Source: Marinobacter antarcticus
Lineage (GTDB): Bacteria > Pseudomonadota > Gammaproteobacteria > Pseudomonadales > Oleiphilaceae
Assembly (NCBI RefSeq): GCF_011049865.1
Contig: NZ_DRGY01000057.1
Coordinates: 56,780 to 120,779 of the forward strand
DNA: 64,000 nucleotides
Direction: 5' to 3'
Positions 10,124-20,511 of the stretch are shown here, one piece after another. The notes under the pieces were generated by a model. That model ran no database searches, had not been told where the DNA came from, and saw only the letters and a program-made list of their open reading frames with translations. The position numbers and the translations under genes were made by a program. The number at the start of each line of letters is the position of its first letter. Position 1 is the first letter of the stretch.

Positions 10124-11335
10124 ATGCCTGCTTATGAATACAAAGCCCTTGATGCCCGGGGCAAACAAAAACAGGGCGTAGTGGAGGCAGACGCGCCCCG
10201 CGCCGTGCGTCAACAGCTGCGAGAAAAAGGCCTGACGCCGCTGGCCGTTGAACCGGCCGTGCAGAAACGAACACCCAGCAACCCGCTGAGCGGCGGCGGT
10301 TCGCTGGCAGCCGCTGATCTTGCGTTGATTACGCGGCAACTGGCAACGTTGATTCAGTCGGGTATTCCCATCGAGCAGGCGCTTTCAGCAACCGCCCAAC
10401 AAACTGCCAAGCCTCGTACGCGCAGTATGTTGATCGCCATTCGGGCGAAGGTTATGGAAGGTTACACGCTGGCGGATAGTCTGGGCGAGTTCCCCAAAGC
10501 GTTTCCACGGCTCTACCGTTCAACCGTTGCGGCAGGCGAGCATGCAGGGCACCTCGACCTGGTTCTGAACCGGTTGGCCGACTACACCGAGAGCCGGCAG
10601 GAGTCGCGCCAGAAGATTCAGCTGGCCGCTATTTATCCTATTATTCTCAGTTTTGTGGCCATTGCCATTGTGGTGTTCCTGCTGACGTACGTTGTGCCGG
10701 ACATCATTGAGGTGTTTGTGAAGCAGGGCCAGGAGTTGCCTGTGCTTACCCAGGCAATGTTGGCGATGTCGACGTTTCTGTCCAGTTACGGTATCTACCT
10801 TCTTATTCTGGTGATCGCGGGTTCAATGGCCTTTCGCTACGCACTCACCAAGCCGGCGATACGGATGCGTTTTCATAAACGTTTGCTGCACCTGCCGTTG
10901 TTTTCAGGAATGGTTCGGGGTGTAAACACGGCCCGATACGCCAGTACGCTAAGCATACTGACAACCAGCGGCGTGCCGTTGGTTGATGCCATGAGAATTG
11001 CCGGCGAGGTACTGTCCAATGATTATTTACGTCAGGAATTAAAGGAAGCCGCTCGTAAAGTCAGTGAGGGTGGTTCCCTGCACCGGGCGCTGGATCAGTC
11101 CGGTTACTTTCCGCCGATGATGTTGCACATGATCGCCAGTGGAGAAACCAGCGGAGAGCTGGACAGCATGCTGGAACGCACCGCAAGGATGCAGGAAAAC
11201 ACGTTACAAGCAAAAATAGCCGCCATCGTCGGGCTTTTTGAGCCCATGATGCTGCTGATCATGGGCGTTGTTGTACTGATCATTGTGATGGCCATCATGC
11301 TGCCCATACTGAACATGAGCAATCTGGTCGGTTAG
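10124..11335 (+). CDS. gspF: Type II secretion system inner membrane protein GspF
   Basis: MPAYEYKALDARGKQKQGVVEAD, T2SSF domains, C-terminal VMAIMLPILNMSNLV. Confidence 0.96.
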   Translation: MPAYEYKALDARGKQKQGVVEADAPRAVRQQLREKGLTPLAVEPAVQKRTPSNPLSGGGSLAAADLALITRQLATLIQSGIPIEQALSATAQQTAKPRTRSMLIAIRAKVMEGYTLADSLGEFPKAFPRLYRSTVAAGEHAGHLDLVLNRLADYTESRQESRQKIQLAAIYPIILSFVAIAIVVFLLTYVVPDIIEVFVKQGQELPVLTQAMLAMSTFLSSYGIYLLILVIAGSMAFRYALTKPAIRMRFHKRLLHLPLFSGMVRGVNTARYASTLSILTTSGVPLVDAMRIAGEVLSNDYLRQELKEAARKVSEGGSLHRALDQSGYFPPMMLHMIASGETSGELDSMLERTARMQENTLQAKIAAIVGLFEPMMLLIMGVVVLIIVMAIMLPILNMSNLVG

Positions 11336-11428
11336 GATGTGCTGGCAACAGCTGTTCAAGCCGTCTTTCAAACCAACTCTTCAAGCCAACTTTTAATGCC
11401 AACTTTAAAACCAACAACGAGTGACATA

Positions 11429-11881
11429 ATGACGATGAGACACCATAACAAGCCAGAATCGAGCCGGGGCTTTACCCTTATTGAAATCATGGTCGTCATG
11501 GTCATTCTTGGCCTGCTGGTGGCCATAGTGGCGCCGAACATCATGGGCCGGAGTGATCAGGCCAAGGTAACCATCGCCGAAACCCAGCTCACCAATATTT
11601 CCAAGGCGCTGGATATCTATCGGCTGGACAACAGTCATTATCCCTCCACCCAGCAGGGCCTGGAGGCGCTAAAATCCCGCCCGACCGGCAGCCCTGAACC
11701 GAAGAACTGGAACCCTGACGGGTATATGAAAAGCATCCCGCAAGATCCCTGGGGTGGCGACTTCCAGTATGTAAGCCCGGGCGCAGAGGGTGCTTATGAC
11801 TTGTATTCCTACGGCTCCGATGGCCAGGAAGGTGGCGATGGCGATGCGTCGGATATCAGTATCTGGAAAATCGGCAACTGA
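11429..11881 (+). CDS. gspG: Type II secretion system major pseudopilin GspG
   Basis: Prepilin motif RGFTLIEIMVVMVILGLLVAIVAPNIMG; internal ATG at 11429 preferred over the GTG of the longer ORF. Confidence 0.95.
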   Translation: MTMRHHNKPESSRGFTLIEIMVVMVILGLLVAIVAPNIMGRSDQAKVTIAETQLTNISKALDIYRLDNSHYPSTQQGLEALKSRPTGSPEPKNWNPDGYMKSIPQDPWGGDFQYVSPGAEGAYDLYSYGSDGQEGGDGDASDISIWKIGN

Positions 11882-12424
11882 TTGGTGATACATCGGGTAT
11901 CCGCAAATCGCAGCCGCGGTTTTACGCTGATAGAGATACTGGTTGTTCTGGTTTTGATCGGGCTACTGGCGTCTCTTGCGGTTTTCACTATGGGTGGGAA
12001 CTCGCAGCAGCGGGAGCTTCAAAACGAGGTGCGAGAACTGTATTTGCTCATGCAGACGGTATCGGATCAGGCGGTGCTTAACAATCTGGAAATAGGGCTG
12101 TTGTTTGAAAAAAACGGGTATGGTTTTGTCGCCTTTCAGGATGAAACCGGCGATTGGAAAGCGTCAGGTGAGCGCATATTCCGCGTCAGATCCTTTCCCG
12201 AGTGGTTGGTTGTTACGCAATTTATTGAAAATGATGCGCCCCGCCTGGCGTCTGCCGAGGACAAACTCAGACCGGATGTGGTGTTTTTCTCCAGCGGCGA
12301 GACCACGCCTTTTGAACTGGAATTTACAGTGGGCAGCGAAACGGACTATACGCAGATTCTGGCGTCAGATGGGATATCCCCTATCAAGTGGCGCCAACCC
12401 GGTGATGAGGATGAGGTTGAGTGA
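11882..12424 (+). CDS. gspH: Type II secretion system minor pseudopilin GspH
   Basis: RGFTLIEILVVLVLIGLLASLAVF; position in the cluster; non-ATG (TTG/GTG) start. Confidence 0.9.
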   Translation: MVIHRVSANRSRGFTLIEILVVLVLIGLLASLAVFTMGGNSQQRELQNEVRELYLLMQTVSDQAVLNNLEIGLLFEKNGYGFVAFQDETGDWKASGERIFRVRSFPEWLVVTQFIENDAPRLASAEDKLRPDVVFFSSGETTPFELEFTVGSETDYTQILASDGISPIKWRQPGDEDEVE

Positions 12425-12822
12425 TACCCCATAGAGCCCTGAAATCGGGAAGGTCAGCAAAAGGTTTCACGCTCATCGAAGTGATGGTTGCCTTGCTGGT
12501 GTTCGGATTAATTGCGACCGCCGCCGCAAACGTCAGCAGCCAATATATATCCAGTTATGAACGCATCCGCGATAAAACCCTTGCGGGTTGGTTGGCAGAT
12601 AACCGCATCAATGAAATCCGCTTGGAGGAAAACCTGCCGGGCATTTCCGAGAACGCAAAAGACAGGGAGTATGGCCCGTACCGATGGCAAGTGACGACCA
12701 GGGTGCTGGCGACGGCCGAACCTAAAATGCGGCGCGTGGAAGTCGAAGTGGCCCTGTATCGTGATGGCCGAACTCAGCCCTATCCAGTGCACACGCTGGC
12801 GGCTTTTGTGGGTACACAATGA
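12421..12822 (+). CDS. gspI: Type II secretion system minor pseudopilin GspI
   Basis: KGFTLIEVMVALLVFGLIATAAANVSSQY; 4-bp overlap with gspH. Confidence 0.92.
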   Translation: MIPHRALKSGRSAKGFTLIEVMVALLVFGLIATAAANVSSQYISSYERIRDKTLAGWLADNRINEIRLEENLPGISENAKDREYGPYRWQVTTRVLATAEPKMRRVEVEVALYRDGRTQPYPVHTLAAFVGTQ

Positions 12823-13553
12823 GTGACCAGCGGGGCTTTACGCTACTTGAGGTGTTGGTGGCAATAACCATCACAGCCATCATTGGTATTGGCGTTTGGC
12901 AGGTGCTGAATGGCGTGATTCTTTCTCGCGACAGGGTGGATGATGTTGCTGAAAATTTTGATGGCCTGCAACGGGCGATGTTGCTTTTGGAGCGGGACAT
13001 TACCCAGATAGTGAACCGGCCAACTCGGGATATCTATGGCGACTTCAAGCCGGCATTGACCAGTCGTGAAGACGATTTTGCCTTGATGCTCACCCGGCAA
13101 GGCTGGCGTAACCCTCTGGGGATCCGGCGCAGTGGCCTGCAGCGTGTGGGTTGGGAATACACCGGCAGCGAACTGCGAAGACGCTATTGGCCAACGGTGG
13201 ATCAAGGCCAGGAAGACAACAGTCAGGATTTATTGCTGCTTGAGGGTGTCACAGCGTTTGATCTGCGGTTCCTCAATGAACAAAACAGTTGGGAACCTGA
13301 GTGGCCGCCCGACGACGCCATGGCGGCGCTGACGCCGGGCAGTCGCCCCGACATTGCGTTTCCCCGGGGTATCGAAATCACGTTGAAGCACGAACGGTTC
13401 GGTGAGATTGTACGAACGTTTGTGCTGCCAGACTTTGATCCGTCGGGCGCACAAGGCCAGGTCGATCAACTGAACAGCGGTCGCAGCGAAGCCGAAGAAG
13501 CAGGTGCTGCGGCACAGGATACGAATTCGGATAATCCTGGGCAGGGGGGCTGA
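12819..13553 (+). CDS. gspJ: Type II secretion system minor pseudopilin GspJ
   Basis: RGFTLLEVLVAITITAIIGIGVWQVLNG; LERDITQIVNRPTRD. Confidence 0.92.
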   Translation: MSDQRGFTLLEVLVAITITAIIGIGVWQVLNGVILSRDRVDDVAENFDGLQRAMLLLERDITQIVNRPTRDIYGDFKPALTSREDDFALMLTRQGWRNPLGIRRSGLQRVGWEYTGSELRRRYWPTVDQGQEDNSQDLLLLEGVTAFDLRFLNEQNSWEPEWPPDDAMAALTPGSRPDIAFPRGIEITLKHERFGEIVRTFVLPDFDPSGAQGQVDQLNSGRSEAEEAGAAAQDTNSDNPGQGG

Positions 13554-13559
13554 GTCGGT

Positions 13560-14570
13560 ATGATCATTAACGCCCATGGTTCTTGGCCGGCAAAACAACA
13601 GGGTGTTGCGCTGATTATGGTGCTGCTCGCCATGGCGCTGGTGGTTATGCTGGCCTCCGGTATGACTCAGCAGCAAAGTATCCGGGTGTTCAAAGCCGGG
13701 CACTATCTGGCTCAGCAGCAGGGGCAAAGCATTGCGTTGGGCGCAGAGGCGTTTGCGCGCCAGATTCTGATTCGGGATTTTGAAGAAGATAAAGAACAAA
13801 ATCTGATGGTCGACAGCCTTGACGAATTCTGGGCGATGAACGCAGCGATTTTACCTCTGGACGAGAACGGCGTCGCAGAGGTGCAAATAGACGATCTGGG
13901 TGGGCGGATAAATCTCAACGACCTGGTGTCTGCTGGCGGCCAGGTGGATCCGACAACCAAAGATCGTCTTACCCATTTATTGATCGCGCTCGGGATAACC
14001 GGGGTGTCCGTGGACGCGCTGGTGGACTGGATTGATCCGAACGACGAGACAATCAGCGCCTACGGTGCGGAAGACGGCCAATATTTAATGGCCGAGCCGG
14101 GGTTTCGAGCTGCCAATCAGCCTTTTGTGAGCGTTTCGGAACTGCGGCTGATTGAAGGAATGACCGAAGAGATTTACGTGGCGCTGCGGCCCCATGTGGC
14201 GGCGCTACCGATTCGCGGGCTGGGTATTAACGTGAACACGGCGACCGCTGAAGTGCTGATGTCATTGCACGAAGAGCTGACGGCTGCTCAGGCTGCGTCT
14301 ATTATTGAAAGTCGTGAAGAAGCGCGATTTGAGAGCGTTCAGGATTTTCTGGCGCTGCCAGAGTTTGCGGGGCTGGGCCTGAAGTCCACTGGACTTGGCC
14401 TGCAAACCCGATTTTTTGAAGTTGTTTCACGGATTACCTACGATGACCGTGTTGTTAATATGGTGAGTACAGTGTTTCGCAACCAGAAGGGTAATGTCCG
14501 AACGGTGCACAGGGATACCGGACAGAAGAATCGCATTACCAAAGAGCCCTACACCATTTCGGAAGGATAA
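13560..14570 (+). CDS. gspK: Type II secretion system minor pseudopilin GspK
   Basis: QQGVALIMVLLAMALVVML; DDLGGRINLNDLV; GLGINVNTATAEVLMSL. Confidence 0.92.
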   Translation: MIINAHGSWPAKQQGVALIMVLLAMALVVMLASGMTQQQSIRVFKAGHYLAQQQGQSIALGAEAFARQILIRDFEEDKEQNLMVDSLDEFWAMNAAILPLDENGVAEVQIDDLGGRINLNDLVSAGGQVDPTTKDRLTHLLIALGITGVSVDALVDWIDPNDETISAYGAEDGQYLMAEPGFRAANQPFVSVSELRLIEGMTEEIYVALRPHVAALPIRGLGINVNTATAEVLMSLHEELTAAQAASIIESREEARFESVQDFLALPEFAGLGLKSTGLGLQTRFFEVVSRITYDDRVVNMVSTVFRNQKGNVRTVHRDTGQKNRITKEPYTISEG

Positions 14571-14572
14571 CC

Positions 14573-15895
14573 ATGTCTTATCGCCTCTACGTGCGAGCAC
14601 TATCTACCACTGCAGCTGCATCTGCAACATCGGAACCCGGAGAAACTCTGGAACCCCGGTTGTTCAATTGGGTGCTCTACGATGCGGGTGGCGATGCGCA
14701 GGCTCAGGGCAACCGCGATCCTCAGAGCACGGTTGAGCAAACGCTCAGCCAGAACGGGCTAAGCGATGTATTACTGGTCGGCATTATTCCGGGCGATGAA
14801 GCGCTGTTTTGCGTGGCTGATATTCCCGCCAAGCAGAGCCGTTACATCAATCAGGCGTTGCCCTATGCGGTTGAAGAGCAGATTGCCCAGGATATCGACA
14901 GCGTTCACTTGGCGTTGGGCTCACACAATGCCGAGGGTTATCGGGTGGCGGCTATTGACCGAATCCGGATGGCGCACTGGCTTGAGCTGTTCCGCGACTG
15001 GACACACACCAGGCTTGAGGCTATCTACCCTGACGCCGCGATGCTTCCCGTGACAGAGGGCGGGTGGTCGATTTGCCTGGATGGCGAATCCGCTATGATG
15101 GGGAGCGAACGCGGTGAATGGCTGAGCATGCAGTCCGTCAACCTCGGCATGTTCGCGTACACGTTGGCAGCACCTCCTTCAGAGGATGTTGTTGCGGAAG
15201 TACCCGTTGTGATTTACGGCACAGACGCTGAGTTTGAAGAGCAACAAGCGTTGCTTGGCGAGCTTATGGTACCGGGCCGACTTGCGGTTCGACGAGAGTC
15301 GCTTGAGCTCATGCCGCTGGAATTGTTGGCCCACGCTCATCATCACCATCTTTGCCGCCCGATTAATCTGTGCCAACGTGATTTTTCAGTCAAAGATGGT
15401 AAGGCAAACCCCTTGAAACCCTGGAGGCCGCTGATTGCCGTAGCCGCGGTATGGTTCGCCGTACAAGTGGCGGTTGAAGCCGGAATGGGCTTCTATTACC
15501 AGCAACAGGCGGAAGACTTGAGACAGCAAGCAATGTCGGTGTATCGCGAGTCCTTTCCCGGCGACCGCAAGACCCACGCTGGCAACGTGAGACGCGTGGT
15601 GGAAGGCCAGTTGCGCGTTGCCGGTGCCGATGGGCCAGCGGCCGATTTCGTCACATTGATGAAGTACACGGGCCAACAATACTCAAATGTCGCCAGCACC
15701 GGTTCCGTAACGTTCAATTCCATCAATTACAGCCAGTCTCGCGGAGAACTGGTGGTCGATGTGCGGGCTGAAAGCTACGATCGCCTGAGTGCTTTACGAA
15801 ACGGCCTGGTGGGTCAGGGGCTTGATGCAAAAATCGGCTCTGTGGTGAACGAGGCCAGCGGCGCTCGCGGCCGACTGACAGTCTCCGGAGGTTAG
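14573..15895 (+). CDS. gspL: Type II secretion system protein GspL
   Basis: AKQSRYINQALPYAVEEQIAQDIDSVHLALG; C-terminal TM and ferredoxin-like region; position. Confidence 0.9.
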   Translation: MSYRLYVRALSTTAAASATSEPGETLEPRLFNWVLYDAGGDAQAQGNRDPQSTVEQTLSQNGLSDVLLVGIIPGDEALFCVADIPAKQSRYINQALPYAVEEQIAQDIDSVHLALGSHNAEGYRVAAIDRIRMAHWLELFRDWTHTRLEAIYPDAAMLPVTEGGWSICLDGESAMMGSERGEWLSMQSVNLGMFAYTLAAPPSEDVVAEVPVVIYGTDAEFEEQQALLGELMVPGRLAVRRESLELMPLELLAHAHHHHLCRPINLCQRDFSVKDGKANPLKPWRPLIAVAAVWFAVQVAVEAGMGFYYQQQAEDLRQQAMSVYRESFPGDRKTHAGNVRRVVEGQLRVAGADGPAADFVTLMKYTGQQYSNVASTGSVTFNSINYSQSRGELVVDVRAESYDRLSALRNGLVGQGLDAKIGSVVNEASGARGRLTVSGG

Positions 15896-15899
15896 GACT

Positions 15900-16430
15900 A
15901 TGTTGACGAAACTCAAAGAACAACCGTCAATCGGCAAATGGACTGCGCAATATGATCAGCTTCCAAGGCGGGATCAGCAGGCATTGGCGGTACTAGCCAT
16001 TGCCGTGTTTCTCGGCATTCTTTATTTCGCAGTGTGGAGTCCGGTCACGGAATTCCACAACCAGGCCGCTGCGAGCAGGGAAAACGCCGCAGAACTTGCG
16101 GTCTGGATGCAATCGAACGCGCCGACAATCCGCCGGTTGGGCAGCAGCGGCGCAGACCCTTCTGCGACGGCCGCCGACATTCCCGCCGACGGTCGTGCAC
16201 TGATGGGCCTGGTGACTCAATCCGCAAGGGAATCCGGCCTAACCCTGCAGCGCTTTGAGCCGAGTGGTGACGGTGCCATCAGAGTGTGGCTTGAAGCGGT
16301 TCCCTATTCGGACGTTGCAGCCTGGCTCGAAATGCTTAATGGTAAGCATGGCGTTGTCATTGATCAGGCTGCGCTCGACAGGGCCGGAGAACCCGGGAGG
16401 GTGTCCGTTCGTTTAACGTTGGCAATCTGA
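15900..16430 (+). CDS. gspM: Type II secretion system protein GspM
   Basis: YDQLPRRDQQALAVLAIAVFLGILYFAVWSP; position. Confidence 0.9.
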   Translation: MLTKLKEQPSIGKWTAQYDQLPRRDQQALAVLAIAVFLGILYFAVWSPVTEFHNQAAASRENAAELAVWMQSNAPTIRRLGSSGADPSATAADIPADGRALMGLVTQSARESGLTLQRFEPSGDGAIRVWLEAVPYSDVAAWLEMLNGKHGVVIDQAALDRAGEPGRVSVRLTLAI

Positions 16431-16485
16431 TCCCAAGAGTCGGGGTTCCGGGGTCGTTTCTCCGGACAGAGGCAGGAGAGAAAGC

Positions 16486-17148
16486 ATGAGTAGCGACAGC
16501 GATAGCAACCCGGAATCCGTTATTGTCCGGTTGGATGTCAGTGCCTTGAACGAAGCTAGGTCGATTCTGTATGACGCCTACCGGAACGAACCCACGTTTC
16601 AGTATCTGTTCAACCATCGCAAACCCGGGTATAACCAGCGGGTTAGGGCTACCGTGCGTGAATTGGTTGATCTGTATTTTGAACTGGATCAGGAAGCGGT
16701 CGGCGTGATGGTTGATGACACGTTGGTTGCTGTCGCGTTCATTGGCGACCCGGATCTGCGCTTGAATCTGGCGGACCAGTTCAGTTGGAGAATCCGCATG
16801 GTGCTGACGGCTGGGTTTGCCTCCACCCGGCGCTACCTGGACTACCACGAAAAAATACGGGCGATGTTGCCGCAACCACTGGCGCACCAGTTACCGTTGA
16901 TGGGTGTTAATCCCAAATATCAGAATCGCGGTCATGGTCGGTTGCTGCTGCACGCGGTGCAGCGGCTTTGTGCTGACAACCCGCGGGGGAGCGGCCTGGT
17001 TCTGGATACCGGTAACAGTCGCTACCTGCCATTTTATGAATCTGAAGGCTTTCGAAGCCTTGGTAAAATTCGCCTTGGCGATTTCGAGGACCATGTATTG
17101 TTCCGCGAAGTCCATCCCCAAGCCAAGGCAACGGCTCAACAAAACTAA
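16486..17148 (+). CDS. GNAT family N-acetyltransferase
   Basis: LPLMGVNPKYQNRGHGRLLLHAVQ acetyl-CoA motif; LVLDTGNSRYLPFYESEGFRSLG. Confidence 0.85.
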   Translation: MSSDSDSNPESVIVRLDVSALNEARSILYDAYRNEPTFQYLFNHRKPGYNQRVRATVRELVDLYFELDQEAVGVMVDDTLVAVAFIGDPDLRLNLADQFSWRIRMVLTAGFASTRRYLDYHEKIRAMLPQPLAHQLPLMGVNPKYQNRGHGRLLLHAVQRLCADNPRGSGLVLDTGNSRYLPFYESEGFRSLGKIRLGDFEDHVLFREVHPQAKATAQQN

Positions 17149-17174
17149 CGTTGTAACGAACAACAGGAGACATT

Positions 17175-18536
17175 GTGTCTGATAGCCAGGATTATGATCT
17201 GATTGTGATTGGTGCCGGGTCCGGCGGCGTTCGCCTGGCGCGGATGTCCGCCGGTCGGGGCGCCCGCGTAGCGGTAGTGGAATCCCGCTATCTGGGAGGC
17301 ACATGCGTGAACGTTGGCTGCGTTCCCAAAAAGCTGTTTGTCTATGGCGCCCACGTTCACGACGAACTGGAAGACGCGGCAGGTTATGGCTGGACGCTGC
17401 CGTTGGATCAGGTCAGCTTTGACTGGCCAACGCTTGTGGCCAACAAGAATACCGAAATCGAAAGGCTGAACGGTATTTACGGTCGAATGCTGGAGAACGC
17501 CGGTGTTACCGTTATTGACGGCACGGCCTCTATAAAAGATCCGAATACAGTGGTGGTTGGGGATAAGCAGTACACGACCGCCCATATTACAGTCGCCACA
17601 GGAAGCTGGCCGGTTGTGCCAGACGTCCCGGGCAAGGAATGTATCCTCACCTCGAACGAAATGTTCTATCTGCCCCAATTACCGAAGCAGGCCGTGATCT
17701 GGGGTGGAGGTTATATTGCGGTGGAATTCGCCGGGATTCTGGCGGGCCTGGGGGTGGAAACCACGTTGCTTTATCGCGGTGATCTTTTCCTGCGCGGTTT
17801 TGATAACGATGTCCGTCAGTTCACGGAACAGGAAATGCGCAAAAAGGGCATTCATCTAGAGTTCGGCGTAACGATTGAGGCTGTCGAAGCTGAAGACTCC
17901 CATTACACCGTCAAACTCAGTAACGGCAACGTTATGGAGACCGGGCTCGTGATGGCAGCAACGGGCAGGAGGGCACTGGTAGACGGTCTGGGTTTGACCG
18001 AGCTGGGTATTGAACTTAATGCCTCCGGGCATGTGGTCGTCGACGACTATTTTCAAACCTCAGTCCCGTCGATAACGGCGCTTGGCGATGTCATCGGAAC
18101 GCCTCAGTTGACCCCAGTGGCGCTCGCACAAGGCATGGTGCTCTCCCGGCGGCTATTTGGCGACGGTGAGGGCGAGGTCGATTACACCGCAATTCCAACC
18201 GCCGTTTTCTGTCAGCCGAATATAGGCACTGTTGGTCTCACGGAACAGGAGGCCAGAGTAGCCGGGCACACTGTGAAAATTTATCGCTCTGAATTCCGGC
18301 CGATGAAATACATACTCAGCGGTCGTGAAGAGCGCTGTCTGATGAAACTTGTGGTGGATGGCGCAACAGATAAAGTGCTGGGCGCCCACATGGTCGGGCC
18401 GGATGCAGGCGAAATCACTCAGGGGCTCGCGGTCGCCATAAAAGCTGGTGCAACCAAGGCACAGTTTGATTCAACCATGGGCATACACCCAACATCCGCA
18501 GAAGAATTTGTCACCATGCGCGAGCCTGTCGCCTGA
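17175..18536 (+). CDS. gorA: Glutathione-disulfide reductase
   Basis: [46 protein letters not shown]-terminal [17 protein letters not shown]. Confidence 0.93.
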   Translation: MSDSQDYDLIVIGAGSGGVRLARMSAGRGARVAVVESRYLGGTCVNVGCVPKKLFVYGAHVHDELEDAAGYGWTLPLDQVSFDWPTLVANKNTEIERLNGIYGRMLENAGVTVIDGTASIKDPNTVVVGDKQYTTAHITVATGSWPVVPDVPGKECILTSNEMFYLPQLPKQAVIWGGGYIAVEFAGILAGLGVETTLLYRGDLFLRGFDNDVRQFTEQEMRKKGIHLEFGVTIEAVEAEDSHYTVKLSNGNVMETGLVMAATGRRALVDGLGLTELGIELNASGHVVVDDYFQTSVPSITALGDVIGTPQLTPVALAQGMVLSRRLFGDGEGEVDYTAIPTAVFCQPNIGTVGLTEQEARVAGHTVKIYRSEFRPMKYILSGREERCLMKLVVDGATDKVLGAHMVGPDAGEITQGLAVAIKAGATKAQFDSTMGIHPTSAEEFVTMREPVA

Positions 18537-18561
18537 TGTGAACGAGAGCCCAGGGAAGGGC

Positions 18562-20511
18562 TCAACAATCAGGCAACGTTATCCACCGGTCAATAACGGT
18601 CCTCAGATTTTCCTTCCTCACGGGCTTGGCAAGATAATCGTCCATGCCACTTTCAAGACAGTTGTGCTCGGTGCCGGGCAGTACATCGGCGGTGAGGGCG
18701 ATGACGGGCGTTCTGCCTTGGCCGCTGTCAACTTCCCATTTCCGTATATAGCGGGTTGTTTCATAGCCATCCATGACTGGCATCTGGCAGTCCATCAGAA
18801 TGACATCATAACCCTGATGACGGGTGCGAACTTTGTTCAGCGCTTCTTTGCCGTTTGTGACGGCTTCCGTGTGAAAACCAAGGCGGTTTAACAATGCTAC
18901 CGCAACGCGCTGATTTATCGGATTGTCCTCTACCACCAGCGCCTGCATTGAGAGGGGCGTTTGAGTGGGTAGCACCGGGTCTTGCGTCTTCGGTGTTTCT
19001 GCCGGAGATGCCAGTTCCAAAGGCAGCTCAAAGCGGAATGAAGAACCCTTGCCCGGGTCCGTTTCCACCTGTATGTGCCCGCCCAGAAGCTCAACCAGTC
19101 GCTGCACCAGAGACAGCCCCATGCCGGTGCCACCGAAATTTCGGGCGTTGCCCGCATCCAGTTGTTCAAAGGAACTGAAAATGTCTGTCAGTCGCTCATG
19201 GGGGATGCCGCTCCCCGAATCGCTTACAGAACAGCCCAGAACAATGCAGCCATATTCAACGCTCGTGTAGCTTACCTGAACGTTTACAAAGCCGTCGCCG
19301 GTGAACTTAACCGCGTTATCAAGCAAGCACGCAAGAATTTGTCGGAGTCGGGGAGCATCGCCCGTTACCAGAGATATTTCGGGCCAGTCCCCATCAAAAT
19401 CCAGTGTCAGCGCCAACCCCTGTTCTTCCGCTAAATGCCGGAAAGAGGCGACGCAATTCGTGATAAGCGTTGTCAGATCAAATACCTGTTGATCGAGCGC
19501 GACAGCGCCACTGTCCATTCGGGAATAATCGAGAATGTCGCTGATAACGGTGAGAAGGTCTTCTGTAGACTGGCGGGCGGTGCGCAAATAATCCTTTTGT
19601 TTCAGGCTTAACGGTTCATCTTGCGTCAGGTCAATCATCCCCAACACACCGTTGAGAGGCGTGCGTAATTCATGGCTCATGGTCGCCAGGAATTCGGATT
19701 TGGCGTAACTCGCCGTTTCCGCTTTTTCGCGGGCATGTTCCGAGGCCGCCAATGTTTGATCGCGGGATTTTCTCAATGTGCCGAGGTGCTCTGCCAGTTC
19801 ATTGAGCTGCTGTTCAATCGCGATAACTTCCCGGGAGTTTCGTCGCTGGTTCACTTTCGTAAGCCGGTAGTCTCGTTCAATCAGACGGCTGATACGCCCG
19901 GAAACCAGATCCATGGGCGATAGAATCGCGTTCAGTGTGTGTTTGATGACCAGAATGGTAAAGAGCAATAGCGAAAGCCCGATGGCCACCGATGACCAAA
20001 GTATGTCGCTGCGTCGCGCCTCCAGAATTCTGTCACTCACCCCTACCTGAACGGTGCCCACTCGCAACGCGCCCGACCCAAAGCCAAACTCCGGCTCAAA
20101 CCACTGGGTTTGACGATCAGTCTCAAGCTTCAGGGGTTTTTGAAGAATCTCCGCTTCAAAGATCTTGACCGTATTTTGCAGTGCATCTTCCGGAGTATCG
20201 TCGTGGGTCGCGAAACCCACTTGTTGACCCGCCACGTCATTGACGCGAATCCAGTCGGCCTTGCTGTAACGGATGGACTGGGACAGTATTTCTTGCAATG
20301 CCAACGTATTGCCGGAAACAACCGCATATTCCAGAGACGGTGCAAGGCTGTCGGCCAGCAACTGATTGCTGTCAGAGAGATCTCGTCTGGCATCTTCCAG
20401 CCGGGCAGACGTAAAGAACCCTATCAGGGTGACAAACATCACAATGGCGGGCAATGCGCCCAGCAGCAGCAGCTTTCGGGAAAGCGGAACACCAACGTTA
20501 GGCTTATTCAT
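18562..20511 (-). CDS. Hybrid sensor histidine kinase/response regulator
   Basis: Two TM segments, HAMP-like region, FLATMSHELRTPLNG H-box, HATPase (GGTGMGLSLVQRLVELLGG), REC domain VILMDCQMPVMDGYETT. Confidence 0.94.
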   Translation of the reverse strand: MNKPNVGVPLSRKLLLLGALPAIVMFVTLIGFFTSARLEDARRDLSDSNQLLADSLAPSLEYAVVSGNTLALQEILSQSIRYSKADWIRVNDVAGQQVGFATHDDTPEDALQNTVKIFEAEILQKPLKLETDRQTQWFEPEFGFGSGALRVGTVQVGVSDRILEARRSDILWSSVAIGLSLLLFTILVIKHTLNAILSPMDLVSGRISRLIERDYRLTKVNQRRNSREVIAIEQQLNELAEHLGTLRKSRDQTLAASEHAREKAETASYAKSEFLATMSHELRTPLNGVLGMIDLTQDEPLSLKQKDYLRTARQSTEDLLTVISDILDYSRMDSGAVALDQQVFDLTTLITNCVASFRHLAEEQGLALTLDFDGDWPEISLVTGDAPRLRQILACLLDNAVKFTGDGFVNVQVSYTSVEYGCIVLGCSVSDSGSGIPHERLTDIFSSFEQLDAGNARNFGGTGMGLSLVQRLVELLGGHIQVETDPGKGSSFRFELPLELASPAETPKTQDPVLPTQTPLSMQALVVEDNPINQRVAVALLNRLGFHTEAVTNGKEALNKVRTRHQGYDVILMDCQMPVMDGYETTRYIRKWEVDSGQGRTPVIALTADVLPGTEHNCLESGMDDYLAKPVRKENLRTVIDRWITLPDC

